A stretch of DNA of 38,575 nucleotides from Synergistaceae bacterium UBA1037 (GCA_002316795.1 DCEE01000007.1:1-38575), one strand, 5' to 3'. Counted from the stretch's first letter, positions 23,465 to 32,123 are shown. The notes: a model not told the origin generated them from the sequence alone. A program made the numbers and translations.

Positions 23465-25399
23465 ATGGATCCGACAACAGAAATGAGAAACTTCAAAGCT
23501 GCTAAGATCACCCCGGAAATGACATCTGAACTTAAGGAAAGGGCGCGTAAAGGAAGAGTATGGTCGGTAATAGCGACCTCGGCCGCAAAGAGCGGACATC
23601 CCGGCGGAGCGCTTTCTTCAATGGACATATACATGACGCTTCTTGCCTCTGCCGATGTCACACCGAATAAGTCAGACTGCATGGAACGCGACAGGATAGT
23701 AATAAGCCACGGTCACACATCTGCAGGATTTTACTCGGCGCTTGCCGCATACGGATTTTTCAAGCCGGAAGAGATGTATTCAAATTTCAGACGTACCTGC
23801 AGCCCTTTCCAGGGGCATGTTGAGAGGGATGTCCCCGGAGTTGACTGGGGGACAGGCAACCTGGGACAGGGTCTTGCGGCGGGAGTCGGTTTCGCGCTTG
23901 CGGCCAGGGCCCGCGGATCAAACTCCAGGACATGGGTCGTGATGGGCGACGGGGAGCAGGTAAAGGGGCAGGTGGCCGAAGCCAGAAGGATCGCCGCGAA
24001 GGAAAAGCTGAGCAGCCTGACGGTACTTGTCGACTGGAATGACATACAGATCAGCGGACGCATTGAGGAAGTTATGCCCGTGAACATCCCGGATCTCTGG
24101 AAGGCCGACGGATGGCATGTCATTGAGTGCGACGGACACTCATACTCACAGATATATGACGCGATGAGACGCGCTGCCGCACATGAGGGATGCTTCGTCA
24201 TACTCTGCAGGACAGTCATGGGAAAAGGTGTCTCATTCATGCAGAACATTCCGGATTACCACGGCAAGGCGGCCTCAGGCGAAGATCTTGCTACGGCACT
24301 CCGTGAACTCGGCGCAGATATGGAGATGTTCGAGAAGGCGCTCGAGATCAGAAAGGGAGATCTTCCCAAAGGACGCAAGGTGGAGGTGTGCATACCGGAC
24401 TTGGATACGGGGACTCCTCTGACATATACGAAAGACGACAAAAAGGACAACAGGGGCGCATTCGGAAAAGCCCTGGCCCAGGTAGGCGAACTCAATTACA
24501 AAAAAGAGGGGCGTACTCCGATAATAGTCTTTGACTGCGACCTGGCGGGATCTGTTAAAGTTGACGGTTTTGCAAAGGCATGTCCCGATAATTTCATACA
24601 GGCAGGCATCCAGGAACACTCGACGGCGACAGTTGCGGGAGCGGCATCTGCGGCCGGAGTCGTTTCCCTGTGGGCGGGTTTCGGCGTTTTCGGCGCAGAT
24701 GAAGTCTACAACCAGCAGAGGCTGAACGACATCAACAAGGCATCGGCAAAAACTGTCCTCACCCACACTGGGCTCGATGTCGGCGAAGACGGGATGACCC
24801 ACCAGTGCATTGATTACGTCGGCCTCTTCCGCAACACTTTTGGATGGAAGGTCATTGTCCCTGCGGATCCCAACCAGACGGACAGGGCCACAAGATGGAT
24901 GCTGAAGGAACCCGGCAATGTCTGTATGGCAATGGGCAGGAGCGTACTCCCCGTCCTTCTGAAAGAGGACGGTACACCATTCTACGGAGAAGGCTATACT
25001 TTCACATATGGCGATGTAGATGTTCTGAGAGAGGGGAAGGATGCGGCAATACTTTCAATGGGACATTTCGCCGGCCGTGCGCTGGCAGCGCATGATCTTC
25101 TTGCGGCGGAAGGGATCAGCGTGAAAGTCCTTCACTGTGCTTCTCCCCTTGGAATGGATGCAGGGAAACTCTTCGACCTTGTCGGAGATATGCCTCTTAT
25201 CACCTGCGAAGACCATCATGTCAACACCGGAATAGGATCCATAGCGGCAATGATGGCAGCCCGTGCAGGCAAGGCTCTCACGATGGTAAATCTTGGCGTG
25301 ACCCACTATGGGTGCTCAGGCCCCGGCAATGAGGTGATGGCGGAGATGAAACTCTCTCCGAAGGACATATCCGAAGCTGTAAAAGGATCGCTGAAATAG
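23465..25399 (+). CDS. tkt: Transketolase
   Basis: A 644-residue full-length transketolase, thiamine-diphosphate-dependent, exchanging two-carbon units in the non-oxidative pentose phosphate pathway. The N-terminal domain has SAAKSGHPGGALSSMDIY, ISHGHTSAGFYSALA and the ThDP motif GDGEQVKGQVAEARR with VDWNDIQISG. The middle domain has FIQAGIQEHSTATVAGAASA and the C-terminal domain follows. It is somewhat shorter and more divergent than E. coli TktA but retains all three domains. GGAG lies 10 bases before the ATG. The next gene starts on the base after its stop. Confidence 0.92.
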   Translation: MDPTTEMRNFKAAKITPEMTSELKERARKGRVWSVIATSAAKSGHPGGALSSMDIYMTLLASADVTPNKSDCMERDRIVISHGHTSAGFYSALAAYGFFKPEEMYSNFRRTCSPFQGHVERDVPGVDWGTGNLGQGLAAGVGFALAARARGSNSRTWVVMGDGEQVKGQVAEARRIAAKEKLSSLTVLVDWNDIQISGRIEEVMPVNIPDLWKADGWHVIECDGHSYSQIYDAMRRAAAHEGCFVILCRTVMGKGVSFMQNIPDYHGKAASGEDLATALRELGADMEMFEKALEIRKGDLPKGRKVEVCIPDLDTGTPLTYTKDDKKDNRGAFGKALAQVGELNYKKEGRTPIIVFDCDLAGSVKVDGFAKACPDNFIQAGIQEHSTATVAGAASAAGVVSLWAGFGVFGADEVYNQQRLNDINKASAKTVLTHTGLDVGEDGMTHQCIDYVGLFRNTFGWKVIVPADPNQTDRATRWMLKEPGNVCMAMGRSVLPVLLKEDGTPFYGEGYTFTYGDVDVLREGKDAAILSMGHFAGRALAAHDLLAAEGISVKVLHCASPLGMDAGKLFDLVGDMPLITCEDHHVNTGIGSIAAMMAARAGKALTMVNLGVTHYGCSGPGNEVMAEMKLSPKDISEAVKGSLK

Positions 25400-26251
25400 A
25401 TGATACAGGCGGGAGATCTGGTATTTATCTGGAACCCTAAAAAAGGGGACAATTTCCTCATAAAAGTGACTCCGGGGATGTCGCAGGGGACACATTTTGG
25501 GCAGATCAAACACACAGAGCTTATGGAACGCGAGTACGGCGAGGGGATCGTTACTCCCAAAGGAGAGGTATATTACCTGCTGAGGCCTACCCTTGCCGGG
25601 TACACGAGGAGAATCAAGAGGCAGACCCAGATCGTCTTTCCGAAAGACGCCGGGTTTATACTCCAGCACCTGAACATCTTTCCTGGCTGTACGGTCGTTG
25701 AGTGCGGTACAGGCTCGGGAAGCCTCTGCTGTACTTTCGCCCACTTCGTGGGTGACGAAGGCAAGGTATGCACCTATGACCGGAGAGAGGAATTTTCGGC
25801 GCTTGCAAAGAAGAACGCCGAAAAATGGGGAGTTGCCCACCGGATCGAGTTCAACGTAAGGTCCCTCGATGATGGCTTCAAGGAGAGGAATGCAAACGCG
25901 GTATTCCTCGATGTTCCGACTCCATGGGAGTACATAGACAAGGCATATGAGGCGCTTGCGCCGGGGAACCACCTCGGGATACTTGTGCCGACAACGAACC
26001 AGGTCTCAGATACCATTGTCAGGCTCAATGAATTCGGATTTGCCGACATTCAGGTAGTCGAACTCATGCTGCGCTACTATAAGACCGAACCGAACCGCAT
26101 AAGGCCGGAAGATGTCATGATCGGACACACCGGCTATCTGATATTTGCGGTCAAGACCCTCCCATTGAGGGAAGAGGTCACTGCAGACACAGAAAATGAC
26201 GAGGCTGAAGCCGATCCCGAAGCCGAAGGAACCGAGGAGGATCAGAAATAA
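25400..26251 (+). CDS. trmI: tRNA (adenine-58-N1)-methyltransferase, TrmI family
   Basis: A 283-residue TrmI-type enzyme that methylates A58 (or A57/58) in the T-loop of tRNA. The N-terminal beta region (to about residue 75) is followed by the Rossmann domain with VVECGTGSGSLCC (SAM motif I, near 98), FLDVPTPW (motif IV, near 172) and the C-terminal VELMLRYYKTEPNRIRPE with HTGYLIFA. The last 25 residues are Glu/Asp-rich and probably disordered. The ATG directly abuts the transketolase stop codon, so the two are co-transcribed. Confidence 0.92.
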   Translation: MIQAGDLVFIWNPKKGDNFLIKVTPGMSQGTHFGQIKHTELMEREYGEGIVTPKGEVYYLLRPTLAGYTRRIKRQTQIVFPKDAGFILQHLNIFPGCTVVECGTGSGSLCCTFAHFVGDEGKVCTYDRREEFSALAKKNAEKWGVAHRIEFNVRSLDDGFKERNANAVFLDVPTPWEYIDKAYEALAPGNHLGILVPTTNQVSDTIVRLNEFGFADIQVVELMLRYYKTEPNRIRPEDVMIGHTGYLIFAVKTLPLREEVTADTENDEAEADPEAEGTEEDQK

Positions 26252-26271
26252 ACAGCGTTCTGACCTGCCGG

Positions 26272-26820
26272 ATGGATGAAAACAAGAAACTGATCCTCCA
26301 TATATGCTGTGCTCCGGATGCCACCGTTCCTGGTGAAGAGCTTCTGAAAGAGGGGTATCGGACAATTGGGTTTTTCTATGGCAGCAACATACATCCGGAG
26401 GAAGAGTTCATCAAAAGGGCAGATGCTGTCAGATCTCTCTGCCGCATAAAAGGGATGGACTGCAACATTATGGGATATGATCCGCAAACGTGGATCTCTC
26501 TTACAGAAGGATTTGCTTCAGAGCCGGAGGGTGGCAAAAGATGCCCTCTCTGCTTTGAACTCCAGCTGGGGGCAGCAGCCAGATACGCCGTGAAGATTGA
26601 AGCAGGCTGCCTGACGACCACACTTACAATAAGTCCTCATAAGGATCCGCAAGTTATAAATAAAATTGGCGAAAAGGTTGCATCTGAGCATGGTCTGCAA
26701 TGGATCCACAGGGTTTGGCGAAAAAATGATGGGTTCAAACGCTCGGTAGAGGAAAGCAAATTGCTGGGACTTTACAGACAGGATCACTGCGGATGTATCT
26801 ATTCGATCAGGAACAGGTGA
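26272..26820 (+). CDS. queH: Epoxyqueuosine reductase QueH
   Basis: A 182-residue QueH (former DUF208), the cobalamin-independent enzyme for the last step of queuosine formation in tRNA. The cysteine motifs are present: HICCAPD (Cys12, Cys13), RCPLCFELQL (Cys91, Cys94) and DHCGC near the C terminus (Cys173, Cys175), which bind a 4Fe-4S cluster and a second metal. It is the partner of queD and folE2 at the start of the window, in a separate operon. It lies 20 bases after trmI, so two tRNA-modification genes are adjacent. Confidence 0.95.
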   Translation: MDENKKLILHICCAPDATVPGEELLKEGYRTIGFFYGSNIHPEEEFIKRADAVRSLCRIKGMDCNIMGYDPQTWISLTEGFASEPEGGKRCPLCFELQLGAAARYAVKIEAGCLTTTLTISPHKDPQVINKIGEKVASEHGLQWIHRVWRKNDGFKRSVEESKLLGLYRQDHCGCIYSIRNR

Positions 26821-26826
26821 GCGGCT

Positions 26827-27819
26827 GTGGACGAAATTAAAAAACTCCCATCAGGGAAACTTTCTCCGAAGGCTCTTGAACGCAACGTTCTGCGCTATGT
26901 CGGGGCAGAGAGAAAGGAACTTCTCATAGGCCCGGCAGTTGGTGAGGACGCAGCGGTCATAGAATGGCCAAGAGGAAAGTATCTGGTCTTTTCATCCGAC
27001 CCGATCGTCGGAGCTGAAAAAGGCGCTGGAAGGCTGCTTGTCCGGATCAACTCCAATGATATCGCATCAAAGGGAGGAGACCCGGCATATCTTGCAGTTA
27101 CGCTCATCCTTCCTCCTTCATGGGGAGAGGAGGGGGCGGCACGTATAATGAAAGAGATACATGAGGAATGCCTCGCCCAGGGGATCGCTGTCGCCGGAGG
27201 CCATACGGAATTCAACGACAGATACGAGAGACCGGTCATTATGGGAGCCTTAATAGGAACAGCAGACAGGGTGCTTAGAGCCGGCGACCTCCGTCCGGGA
27301 GATGCCCTTATCGCCACTAAGCATATAGGAATAGAGGGGATGTCAATACTTGCCTCGGACAAGCCTGAGCTTCTGAAACACTTCATGTCGGAGTCCGAGA
27401 CAGAAGAACTTCTATCCTGGGCTGAAAAGACTTCTGTGCTTGAAGAGTCAAAAGCCTTGAGAGAAATAGCGAAGTTCATGCACGATCCGACAGAGGGCGG
27501 CTTCATGGGAGGAGTCGGGGAGATATCCTCGCTTAGCGGACTTCAGGCTGAGATAGACTACTCTTCCGTGCCTGTCCATCCCCTGACAAAAAGAGCCGCG
27601 GAGAAGCTTGGATTCGACCCCCTGCGGCTGATAGCTTCCGGCAGCCTTCTCGCTGCCGTGCCTGAAGACAGGACGGCGGAGGCACTGGAGCAGCTTGCAA
27701 AGACAGGCATTGAGGCAGCTGTAGTCGGCTCAATGGGAGATAGGTTGGTGAAGCCTGTTCCTGAACCGTCCGAAGAGTTGTGGAGACTTCTCAAGATGGA
27801 AGGACCTGAGTATGAGTAA
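26827..27819 (+). CDS. AIR synthase-family protein (HypE/ThiL-like), substrate unknown
   Basis: A 330-residue protein of the PurM/AIR-synthase superfamily (members: PurM, PurL, HypE, ThiL, SelD). Family marks are GPAVGEDAAVIEW near residue 40, RINSNDIASKGGDP near 75, VAGGHTEFND near 125 and MHDPTEGGFMGGVGEIS near 220. It resembles HypE but lacks the C-terminal PRIC-type cysteine required for NiFe-hydrogenase cyanide-ligand synthesis, and it lacks the SelD Cys/Sec loop. No hyp or thi genes are nearby, so the substrate is not assigned. The start is GTG at 26827, 6 bases after queH; the end overlaps the next gene by 8 bases. Confidence 0.8.
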   Translation: MDEIKKLPSGKLSPKALERNVLRYVGAERKELLIGPAVGEDAAVIEWPRGKYLVFSSDPIVGAEKGAGRLLVRINSNDIASKGGDPAYLAVTLILPPSWGEEGAARIMKEIHEECLAQGIAVAGGHTEFNDRYERPVIMGALIGTADRVLRAGDLRPGDALIATKHIGIEGMSILASDKPELLKHFMSESETEELLSWAEKTSVLEESKALREIAKFMHDPTEGGFMGGVGEISSLSGLQAEIDYSSVPVHPLTKRAAEKLGFDPLRLIASGSLLAAVPEDRTAEALEQLAKTGIEAAVVGSMGDRLVKPVPEPSEELWRLLKMEGPEYE

Positions 27820-28903
27820 AGGCTATATAGTAAAGAGAGCTGAAAGGCTCAGGAAAGAGATGGCAAAAACCGGTACGGATGCCTTTGTCGTCATCACGGA
27901 TGAGGGCTTCAACTGGGAGACCCTATACTACCTGAGCGGTTTCAGGGGAACATCAGGTGCGCTGGTGATATACAAGGATTCTGCGGAGCTCATACTTGAC
28001 GGCAGGTACAGGGAACAGGGAGAGACCCAGTCGCCCCATCCGGTCCTTGCCCAAAAGAACAGCCTGACAGACGATGTTATTGGGAGCATATCCGCTCACG
28101 GAGCACAAAAGATCCTTTGCGAAGCATCAAAGACATCCCACGCCACATGGGAAAAGCTATCTTCAGCAAAAACGACCAGGTGGAGCGACGCGACCCACAT
28201 CATATCCGAACTTAGACGCTCAAAGGACGGGCACGAGGCAGAATGTATCATGAAAGCCGGAGAGATAGCAGCAGAGGCCTTTTTGCTTACCCTTGAAAGC
28301 GTAATGCCCGGAATGACAGAGAAAGAGTTTGAGGCACTGCTCAATTTCCACATAAACAAATTTGGAGGCGAGACCGGATTCGACATGATAGTCGCATCAG
28401 GAAAAAGAAGCTCAATGCCTCACGGAAGGGCCACCGGAAAGAAAATGGCAGATGGCGAATGGGTAACTGTCGATTTTGGAGTGAGGTACATGGGGTACTT
28501 CTGTGACATAACAAGGAATTTTTCTTTGGGTGAACCAGATCAGCGCGCTGTACATTATCATGACATCCTGTTCAGTGCCCACGAGGCCGCAGCCAAGGCT
28601 CTCTCTCCGGGGGCCGCGGGAACGGATGTATATAAGACGGCTTTCGATGTCATAGAATCCGTGGGACTTGGCAGATACTTTACTCATGGACTGGGGCACG
28701 GTCTTGGGATCGAGATCCATGAGCCGCCTTATCTTTCCTCTAAATATTCATACGAACTGAAACCGGGAGATGTGGTCACTGTAGAACCCGGGATATATAT
28801 TCAAGGCTGGGGAGGATTGAGATTGGAAGACAATTATCTTATAATTGACAGAGGAGCAAAGAGGCTTACAGAAAAACTTGATCAGTCTTTCTACCGTATT
28901 TGA
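27812..28903 (+). CDS. Xaa-Pro aminopeptidase / M24 family peptidase
   Basis: A 363-residue M24 'pita-bread' metallopeptidase with a creatinase-like N-terminal domain (about 1-130) and the catalytic domain after it. The metal ligands are visible in order: Asp in TVDFGVRY, Asp in CDITRNF, His in HGLGHGLGIEIHE, Glu in VEPGIYI and Glu in RLEDNYL. Its length and domain plan fit cytoplasmic Xaa-Pro dipeptidase/aminopeptidase (PepQ/PepP/YpdF). It would release amino acids from proline-containing peptides, consistent with peptide fermentation. It is probably the last gene of the tkt-started unit. Confidence 0.9.
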   Translation: MSKGYIVKRAERLRKEMAKTGTDAFVVITDEGFNWETLYYLSGFRGTSGALVIYKDSAELILDGRYREQGETQSPHPVLAQKNSLTDDVIGSISAHGAQKILCEASKTSHATWEKLSSAKTTRWSDATHIISELRRSKDGHEAECIMKAGEIAAEAFLLTLESVMPGMTEKEFEALLNFHINKFGGETGFDMIVASGKRSSMPHGRATGKKMADGEWVTVDFGVRYMGYFCDITRNFSLGEPDQRAVHYHDILFSAHEAAAKALSPGAAGTDVYKTAFDVIESVGLGRYFTHGLGHGLGIEIHEPPYLSSKYSYELKPGDVVTVEPGIYIQGWGGLRLEDNYLIIDRGAKRLTEKLDQSFYRI

Positions 28904-28982
28904 AAAACAATGTTAAAATGATAATGATTTCAGTATTAGTGGCCATTGGCAAAGGCCCAACCTAAAAGGAGGACTATGGACT

Positions 28983-29141
28983 ATGAAAAAGTATTTGTGC
29001 ACCGTTTGCGGTTATGTTTATGATCCGGAAGCAGGAGATCCTGATGCAGGAGTCGCCCCTGGAACGCCATTTGAGGAGATCCCTGATGACTGGGCCTGCC
29101 CCGTATGCGGTGTAGGCAAAGACATGTTCGAGGCTCAGTAA
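28983..29141 (+). CDS. rub: Rubredoxin
   Basis: A 52-residue rubredoxin with one Fe held by Cys6, Cys9, Cys39 and Cys42 in the motifs LCTVCGY and [12 protein letters not shown]. The core TYR/Trp residues are typical (Tyr11, Tyr13, Trp37). AAAAGGAGG (28964-28972) lies 10 bases upstream of the ATG. Such proteins carry electrons in oxygen and peroxide detoxification in anaerobes. No partner (rubrerythrin, rubredoxin oxidoreductase) is next to it. It is followed by a terminator, so it appears monocistronic or the tail of the previous unit. Confidence 0.95.
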   Translation: MKKYLCTVCGYVYDPEAGDPDAGVAPGTPFEEIPDDWACPVCGVGKDMFEAQ

Positions 29142-29185
29142 ATTCGAACAGAAATTTAGAATCTGAACGCATATTGATATCTCAT

Positions 29186-29249
29186 AAACCTCCTTTTCGT
29201 CAGCGTAGTGCAGCATGCTGAGATGAGGGGGTTTTACTATTTTTTTAAA
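29186..29249 (+). terminator. Terminator after rubredoxin
   Basis: AAACCTCC (29186-29193) pairs with GGGGGTTT (29227-29234), with an inner TCAGC/GCTGA stem, followed by TTACTATTTTTTT. The remainder up to 29340 holds only a 7-bp TCTCCTC/GAGGAGA stem (29280-29308) of unknown meaning. Confidence 0.7.
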
Positions 29250-29340
29250 GTGAGTCCCCGATTTGAAGTAAGCGCAGTTTCTCCTCTATATATTCAATTT
29301 GGAGGAGACGATACAGCCAATTTTAGTTCAATATGTATTA

Positions 29341-29367
29341 TTGACAAAATTAAGAATTTAATATAGT
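29341..29367 (+). promoter_or_regulatory. Predicted promoter of the eut locus
   Basis: Perfect TTGACA (29341-29346) with TATAGT at 29362-29367, spacer 15 bases (short). It would start RNA about 25 bases before the first EutV-type hairpin. Confidence 0.45.
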
Positions 29368-29396
29368 CTGAGTTTGTTAATTTAGCATGCTACGAT

Positions 29397-29458
29397 GTAG
29401 TGGTGTGACTGCTTTGGGCGTGACGGAACGTCCTAAACGTATGTTTAGGGCGATTTTT
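29397..29458 (+). promoter_or_regulatory. EutV (ANTAR) antitermination leader upstream of eutG: hairpins P1, P2 and overlapping terminator
   Basis: P1: GTAGT/ACTGC (29397-29412) with hexaloop GGTGTG. After 3 bases, P2: GGGCGT/ACGTCC (29416-29433) with hexaloop GACGGA. Terminator: CGTCCTAAAC/GTTTAGGGCG (29429-29452), 10 bp, loop GTAT, then ATTTTT. P2's 3' arm is the terminator's 5' arm, so they exclude each other. This is the dual-hairpin arrangement bound by EutV, whose gene is in the same operon. ANTAR sites usually have A1 and G4 in the loops; here position 4 is G in both but position 1 is G. Confidence 0.75.
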
Positions 29459-29480
29459 GCGTTTTGACAGGGGTGTCCAG

Positions 29481-30671
29481 GTGTTTATATTTAACATGCC
29501 GGTAAAGATATATATGGGAGCCGAAGCTCTTGCAAGCGCACTGTTCGGACTGAACAATGTCCTTATAGTCACGGATATGCATATGTATCAAAGCGGCAAA
29601 GTAAAATATGTCACTGACTATTTTGGATCCGCCGGAGTAAACTATTCGATTTTTTCAGATGTTCGCTCCGATCCTGACACGGAGGCAGTAGCATCTGGTA
29701 TAGAAGTTCTTGCCAGAACCAAAGCCGAGAACATAGTGGCTTTTGGCGGCGGTTCTGTGGCAGATGCTGCGAAGGCGATCAAATTCTTTGCTGAAAGCCT
29801 CGATGATGAAAAGCATTACCGTCTAATCGTTATCCCTACCACAAGCGGTACCGGTTCTGAGGTCAGCCGTTACTCCGTTATTTCGGATAATGTAAAACAG
29901 ATCAAATATCCAATTGCTGACGACAGGCTGCTGCCGGAAGCGGCTCTTTTGGACGCAGGCCTTACCCTGAGCGTACCTCCTGCGGTTACTGCCGATACCG
30001 GTATCGACGTGCTGACACATGCTATAGAATCATTTGTTTCCAAAGAACGCAACGATTTTTCCGACGCCATGGCAGAGAAGGCTATCAAACTTATCCACAA
30101 GAACCTTCACAGGGCATATTCAAACCCGGATGATATCCATGCTCGCCAGGCGGTTCACAATGCTGCCTGTATGGCCGGGATCGCGTTCAGTAACTCGGGA
30201 CTCGGCCTGAACCACGCGATGGCTCATGCTCTCGGTGCAAAATTTCATGTGCCGCACGGACGGGCTAACGGTATATTCCTTACTTATACGATGAACTTTA
30301 ACTCAGGCTGCTCGACAGAACTTACCGACACAGCGGTCCGTTATGCCGAGATAGCAGCTATACTGGATATAGAAACATCAGCTTTGCGGCAGAGTACGGT
30401 CGACGCTGTACGTGCTGTGAGGATCCTTAAAACTTCGGTTTTGCGTCAAAGTGCGCTAGGTGCCGTACGAGCCGTCAGAATTCTTATTGAAAAACTGCAC
30501 ATTCCTACCTCTGTCAAAGACGCAGGGATATCGCGGCGTGATTTTGAAGCTGCCCTTGATCCGCTTGCAGATGCAGTGATGGCTGACCCTACATTGGCAT
30601 CAAACCCAATAAAATGTTCAAGAGACGAAGTTGTTGATCTTTTTCGAAAAGCATACAACGGAGAACACTGA
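29481..30671 (+). CDS. eutG: Iron-containing alcohol dehydrogenase (EutG-like)
   Basis: A 396-residue Fe-dependent group-III alcohol dehydrogenase, which in eut systems reduces acetaldehyde to ethanol and recycles NADH inside the microcompartment. The NAD-binding half has VAFGGGSVADAAKAI and IPTTSGTGSEVSRYSVI. The iron site has DVLTHAIESF, HAMAHALGAKFHVPHG and following histidines. The frame reaches a TTG at 29457, but that lies in the terminator T-run. GTG at 29481 with AGGGG 7 bases upstream fits the family start. An internal tandem repeat of 19 residues lies at about 300-337, near the C terminus (see findings). Confidence 0.88.
   Translation: MFIFNMPVKIYMGAEALASALFGLNNVLIVTDMHMYQSGKVKYVTDYFGSAGVNYSIFSDVRSDPDTEAVASGIEVLARTKAENIVAFGGGSVADAAKAIKFFAESLDDEKHYRLIVIPTTSGTGSEVSRYSVISDNVKQIKYPIADDRLLPEAALLDAGLTLSVPPAVTADTGIDVLTHAIESFVSKERNDFSDAMAEKAIKLIHKNLHRAYSNPDDIHARQAVHNAACMAGIAFSNSGLGLNHAMAHALGAKFHVPHGRANGIFLTYTMNFNSGCSTELTDTAVRYAEIAAILDIETSALRQSTVDAVRAVRILKTSVLRQSALGAVRAVRILIEKLHIPTSVKDAGISRRDFEAALDPLADAVMADPTLASNPIKCSRDEVVDLFRKAYNGEH
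30378..30491 (+). repeat. Two tandem 57-base repeats inside eutG
   Basis: Copies at 30378-30434 and 30435-30491 encode SALRQSTVDAVRAVRILKT and SVLRQSALGAVRAVRILIE: 13 of 19 residues identical. The DNA differs at many synonymous positions, so the duplication is old and has been kept in frame. Confidence 0.85.
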
Positions 30672-30710
30672 CAACGGCATTTATTCCTCTGAGAAAAGAG
30701 AGCGATGTAA

Positions 30711-31061
30711 GTGGCGACAAAAGAAAATAAAGTAAGGATAATCCAGGAATTTGTCCCTGGCAAGCAAGTGACACTGGCGCATGTTATAGCCAATCCTGTC
30801 CAGCAGCTCTACGCTAAACTTGGTCTTATCGATGCGCAAGGATCTATTGGAATTTTCACAATAACTCCCAGCGAGGGTGCCATGATAGCGGCTGATGTTG
30901 CTTCAAAGGCAGCAAATATAAATATCGGTTTTGTTGACAGATTTAACGGTTCTCTTCTGATTACCGGAGATGTAGCGGCAGTAGAGGCTGCTATGCAGGA
31001 TGTAATATACACGCTCTGTACATACATGGGCTTTGCTCCGACAAATGTAACGAAGACATGA
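30711..31061 (+). CDS. eutS: Ethanolamine microcompartment shell protein EutS
   Basis: A 116-residue circularly permuted BMC-domain shell protein. The signature [20 protein letters not shown] is almost identical to E. coli EutS, followed by [21 protein letters not shown] and the C-terminal helix. EutS forms bent hexamers in the shell. GTG start at 30711 with a modest GAGAG ribosome site. Its stop overlaps the eutP ATG (ATGA). Confidence 0.95.
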   Translation: MATKENKVRIIQEFVPGKQVTLAHVIANPVQQLYAKLGLIDAQGSIGIFTITPSEGAMIAADVASKAANINIGFVDRFNGSLLITGDVAAVEAAMQDVIYTLCTYMGFAPTNVTKT

Positions 31062-31525
31062 GCCGCAGAAAGCGTATAATACTGGTAGGCAGGACGATGT
31101 CCGGCAAAACTACACTAAGTCAGCGTATAACGGACAGTGACATACGTTATCACAAAACTCAGACCCTCACATTGATCGACGACTTTATACTGGATACGCC
31201 GGGAGAATATTTTGAAAGATATTCTTTTAGGGGATCACTTACAGTAGCTGCAACAGACGCGGATGTGATCGTTTTTGTGCAGGATGCGACAGAGGACGGA
31301 ACACTCTTTCCCCCCGCATACGGGGCGCTTTTCTGCAAGCCGGTCATAGGGCTGGTCACAAAAGCCGATATTGCTACGGATACACAGATAAACAATGCAA
31401 GGACTTTCCTAAAGATGGCAGGGGCCAAAGTAATATTTGTCACAAGTGCGTTGACAGGAAAAGGCCTGGATGACTTTGTCCGCGAAATTTCTTATACGGA
31501 GGAAACAACGGATGAAAGACAATAA
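31058..31525 (+). CDS. eutP: EutP/PduV family P-loop protein
   Basis: A 155-residue small GTPase-like protein with the P-loop [10 protein letters not shown] near residue 11, the DTPGEY switch near 48 and TKAD (G4-like) near 107. EutP of Salmonella has been reported to act as an acetate kinase; PduV is associated with the microcompartment surface. The true activity here is unknown. It overlaps eutS by 4 bases and eutV by 14. Confidence 0.93.
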   Translation: MSRRKRIILVGRTMSGKTTLSQRITDSDIRYHKTQTLTLIDDFILDTPGEYFERYSFRGSLTVAATDADVIVFVQDATEDGTLFPPAYGALFCKPVIGLVTKADIATDTQINNARTFLKMAGAKVIFVTSALTGKGLDDFVREISYTEETTDERQ

Positions 31526-32123
31526 GCTTAATATCCTTATAGCCGATGATGAGCCTATTACCAGAATGGATTTGCGTGAACTTCTTCAGGAGTCCGGTTA
31601 CAATGTTGTTGCAGAGGCAGGGGACGGTTTTGATGCAGTGGAAGCATGTAAGAAACACCACCCCGATCTTGTCTTGATGGATATCAAAATGCCCTATCTC
31701 GACGGACTCTCGGCATCCAGGCTTATCATAGAGGAAAATCTTGCTGATGCGGTAGTACTGCTTACAGCTTATGGAGAAAAGGAATTTGTTGAAGAAGCTA
31801 AGGCCATCGGAATAAGCGGATATCTGGTAAAACCAATTAATGCAAAATCTCTTATACCAACCATCGAACTGCTGTTCAAACACATACATGAAATCAAGAA
31901 GCTTAGGAGAGATATCAACGAGATATCCGAGCGTTTTGAGAACAGGACGATAATTGAAAAAGCGAAGGGACGCGTCATGGAGGAACTGTCCATGACAGAG
32001 GAAGAGGCTTACAGATACATAAAGAATCTCAGCTTGTGCAAATCGATCTCAATGCGTCACGTTGCCGATTTGATCCTTCAACAGAGCAAGGTGGATACCA
32101 GATGCCGGAGGAAAGCACAGTAG
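31512..32123 (+). CDS. eutV: Two-component response regulator with ANTAR RNA-binding domain (EutV)
   Basis: A 203-residue regulator. The receiver domain (1-120) has acidic pocket Asp12/Asp13, phospho-acceptor Asp57 (LMDIKMP) and Lys in LVKPI. The ANTAR domain (about 133-192) has NRTIIEKAKGRVMEELSMTEEEAYRYIKNLS, the RNA-binding three-helix bundle. Phosphorylated EutV dimerises and binds paired hairpins in nascent eut mRNAs to prevent termination. The frame starts at 31470, but the ATG at 31512 has GGAGG 9 bases upstream and the family start. It overlaps eutW by 22 bases. Its likely RNA targets are the leaders before eutG and eutA. Confidence 0.95.
   Translation: MKDNKLNILIADDEPITRMDLRELLQESGYNVVAEAGDGFDAVEACKKHHPDLVLMDIKMPYLDGLSASRLIIEENLADAVVLLTAYGEKEFVEEAKAIGISGYLVKPINAKSLIPTIELLFKHIHEIKKLRRDINEISERFENRTIIEKAKGRVMEELSMTEEEAYRYIKNLSLCKSISMRHVADLILQQSKVDTRCRRKAQ

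Noticed and set aside
28918..28940. GATAATGAT upstream of rubredoxin resembling half of a Fur box
   Set aside because: Only the first half matches; the second half is degenerate, so a Fur or PerR site cannot be supported.
29381..29392. Palindrome TAGCATGCTA upstream of eutG as a repressor site
   Set aside because: Ten bases is too short to support an operator, and no DNA-binding regulator gene is in the locus.
29457..29480. TTG start at 29457 for eutG
   Set aside because: It falls in the T-run of the terminator and has no ribosome site; the GTG at 29481 fits the family N terminus.
29464..29491. TTGACA, 16 bases, TATATT just before eutG looks like an excellent promoter
   Set aside because: The -10 would lie inside the first codons of eutG, so the RNA would lack the ribosome site and GTG start. 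The bases also serve as the spacer after the terminator. Kept only as a coincidence.
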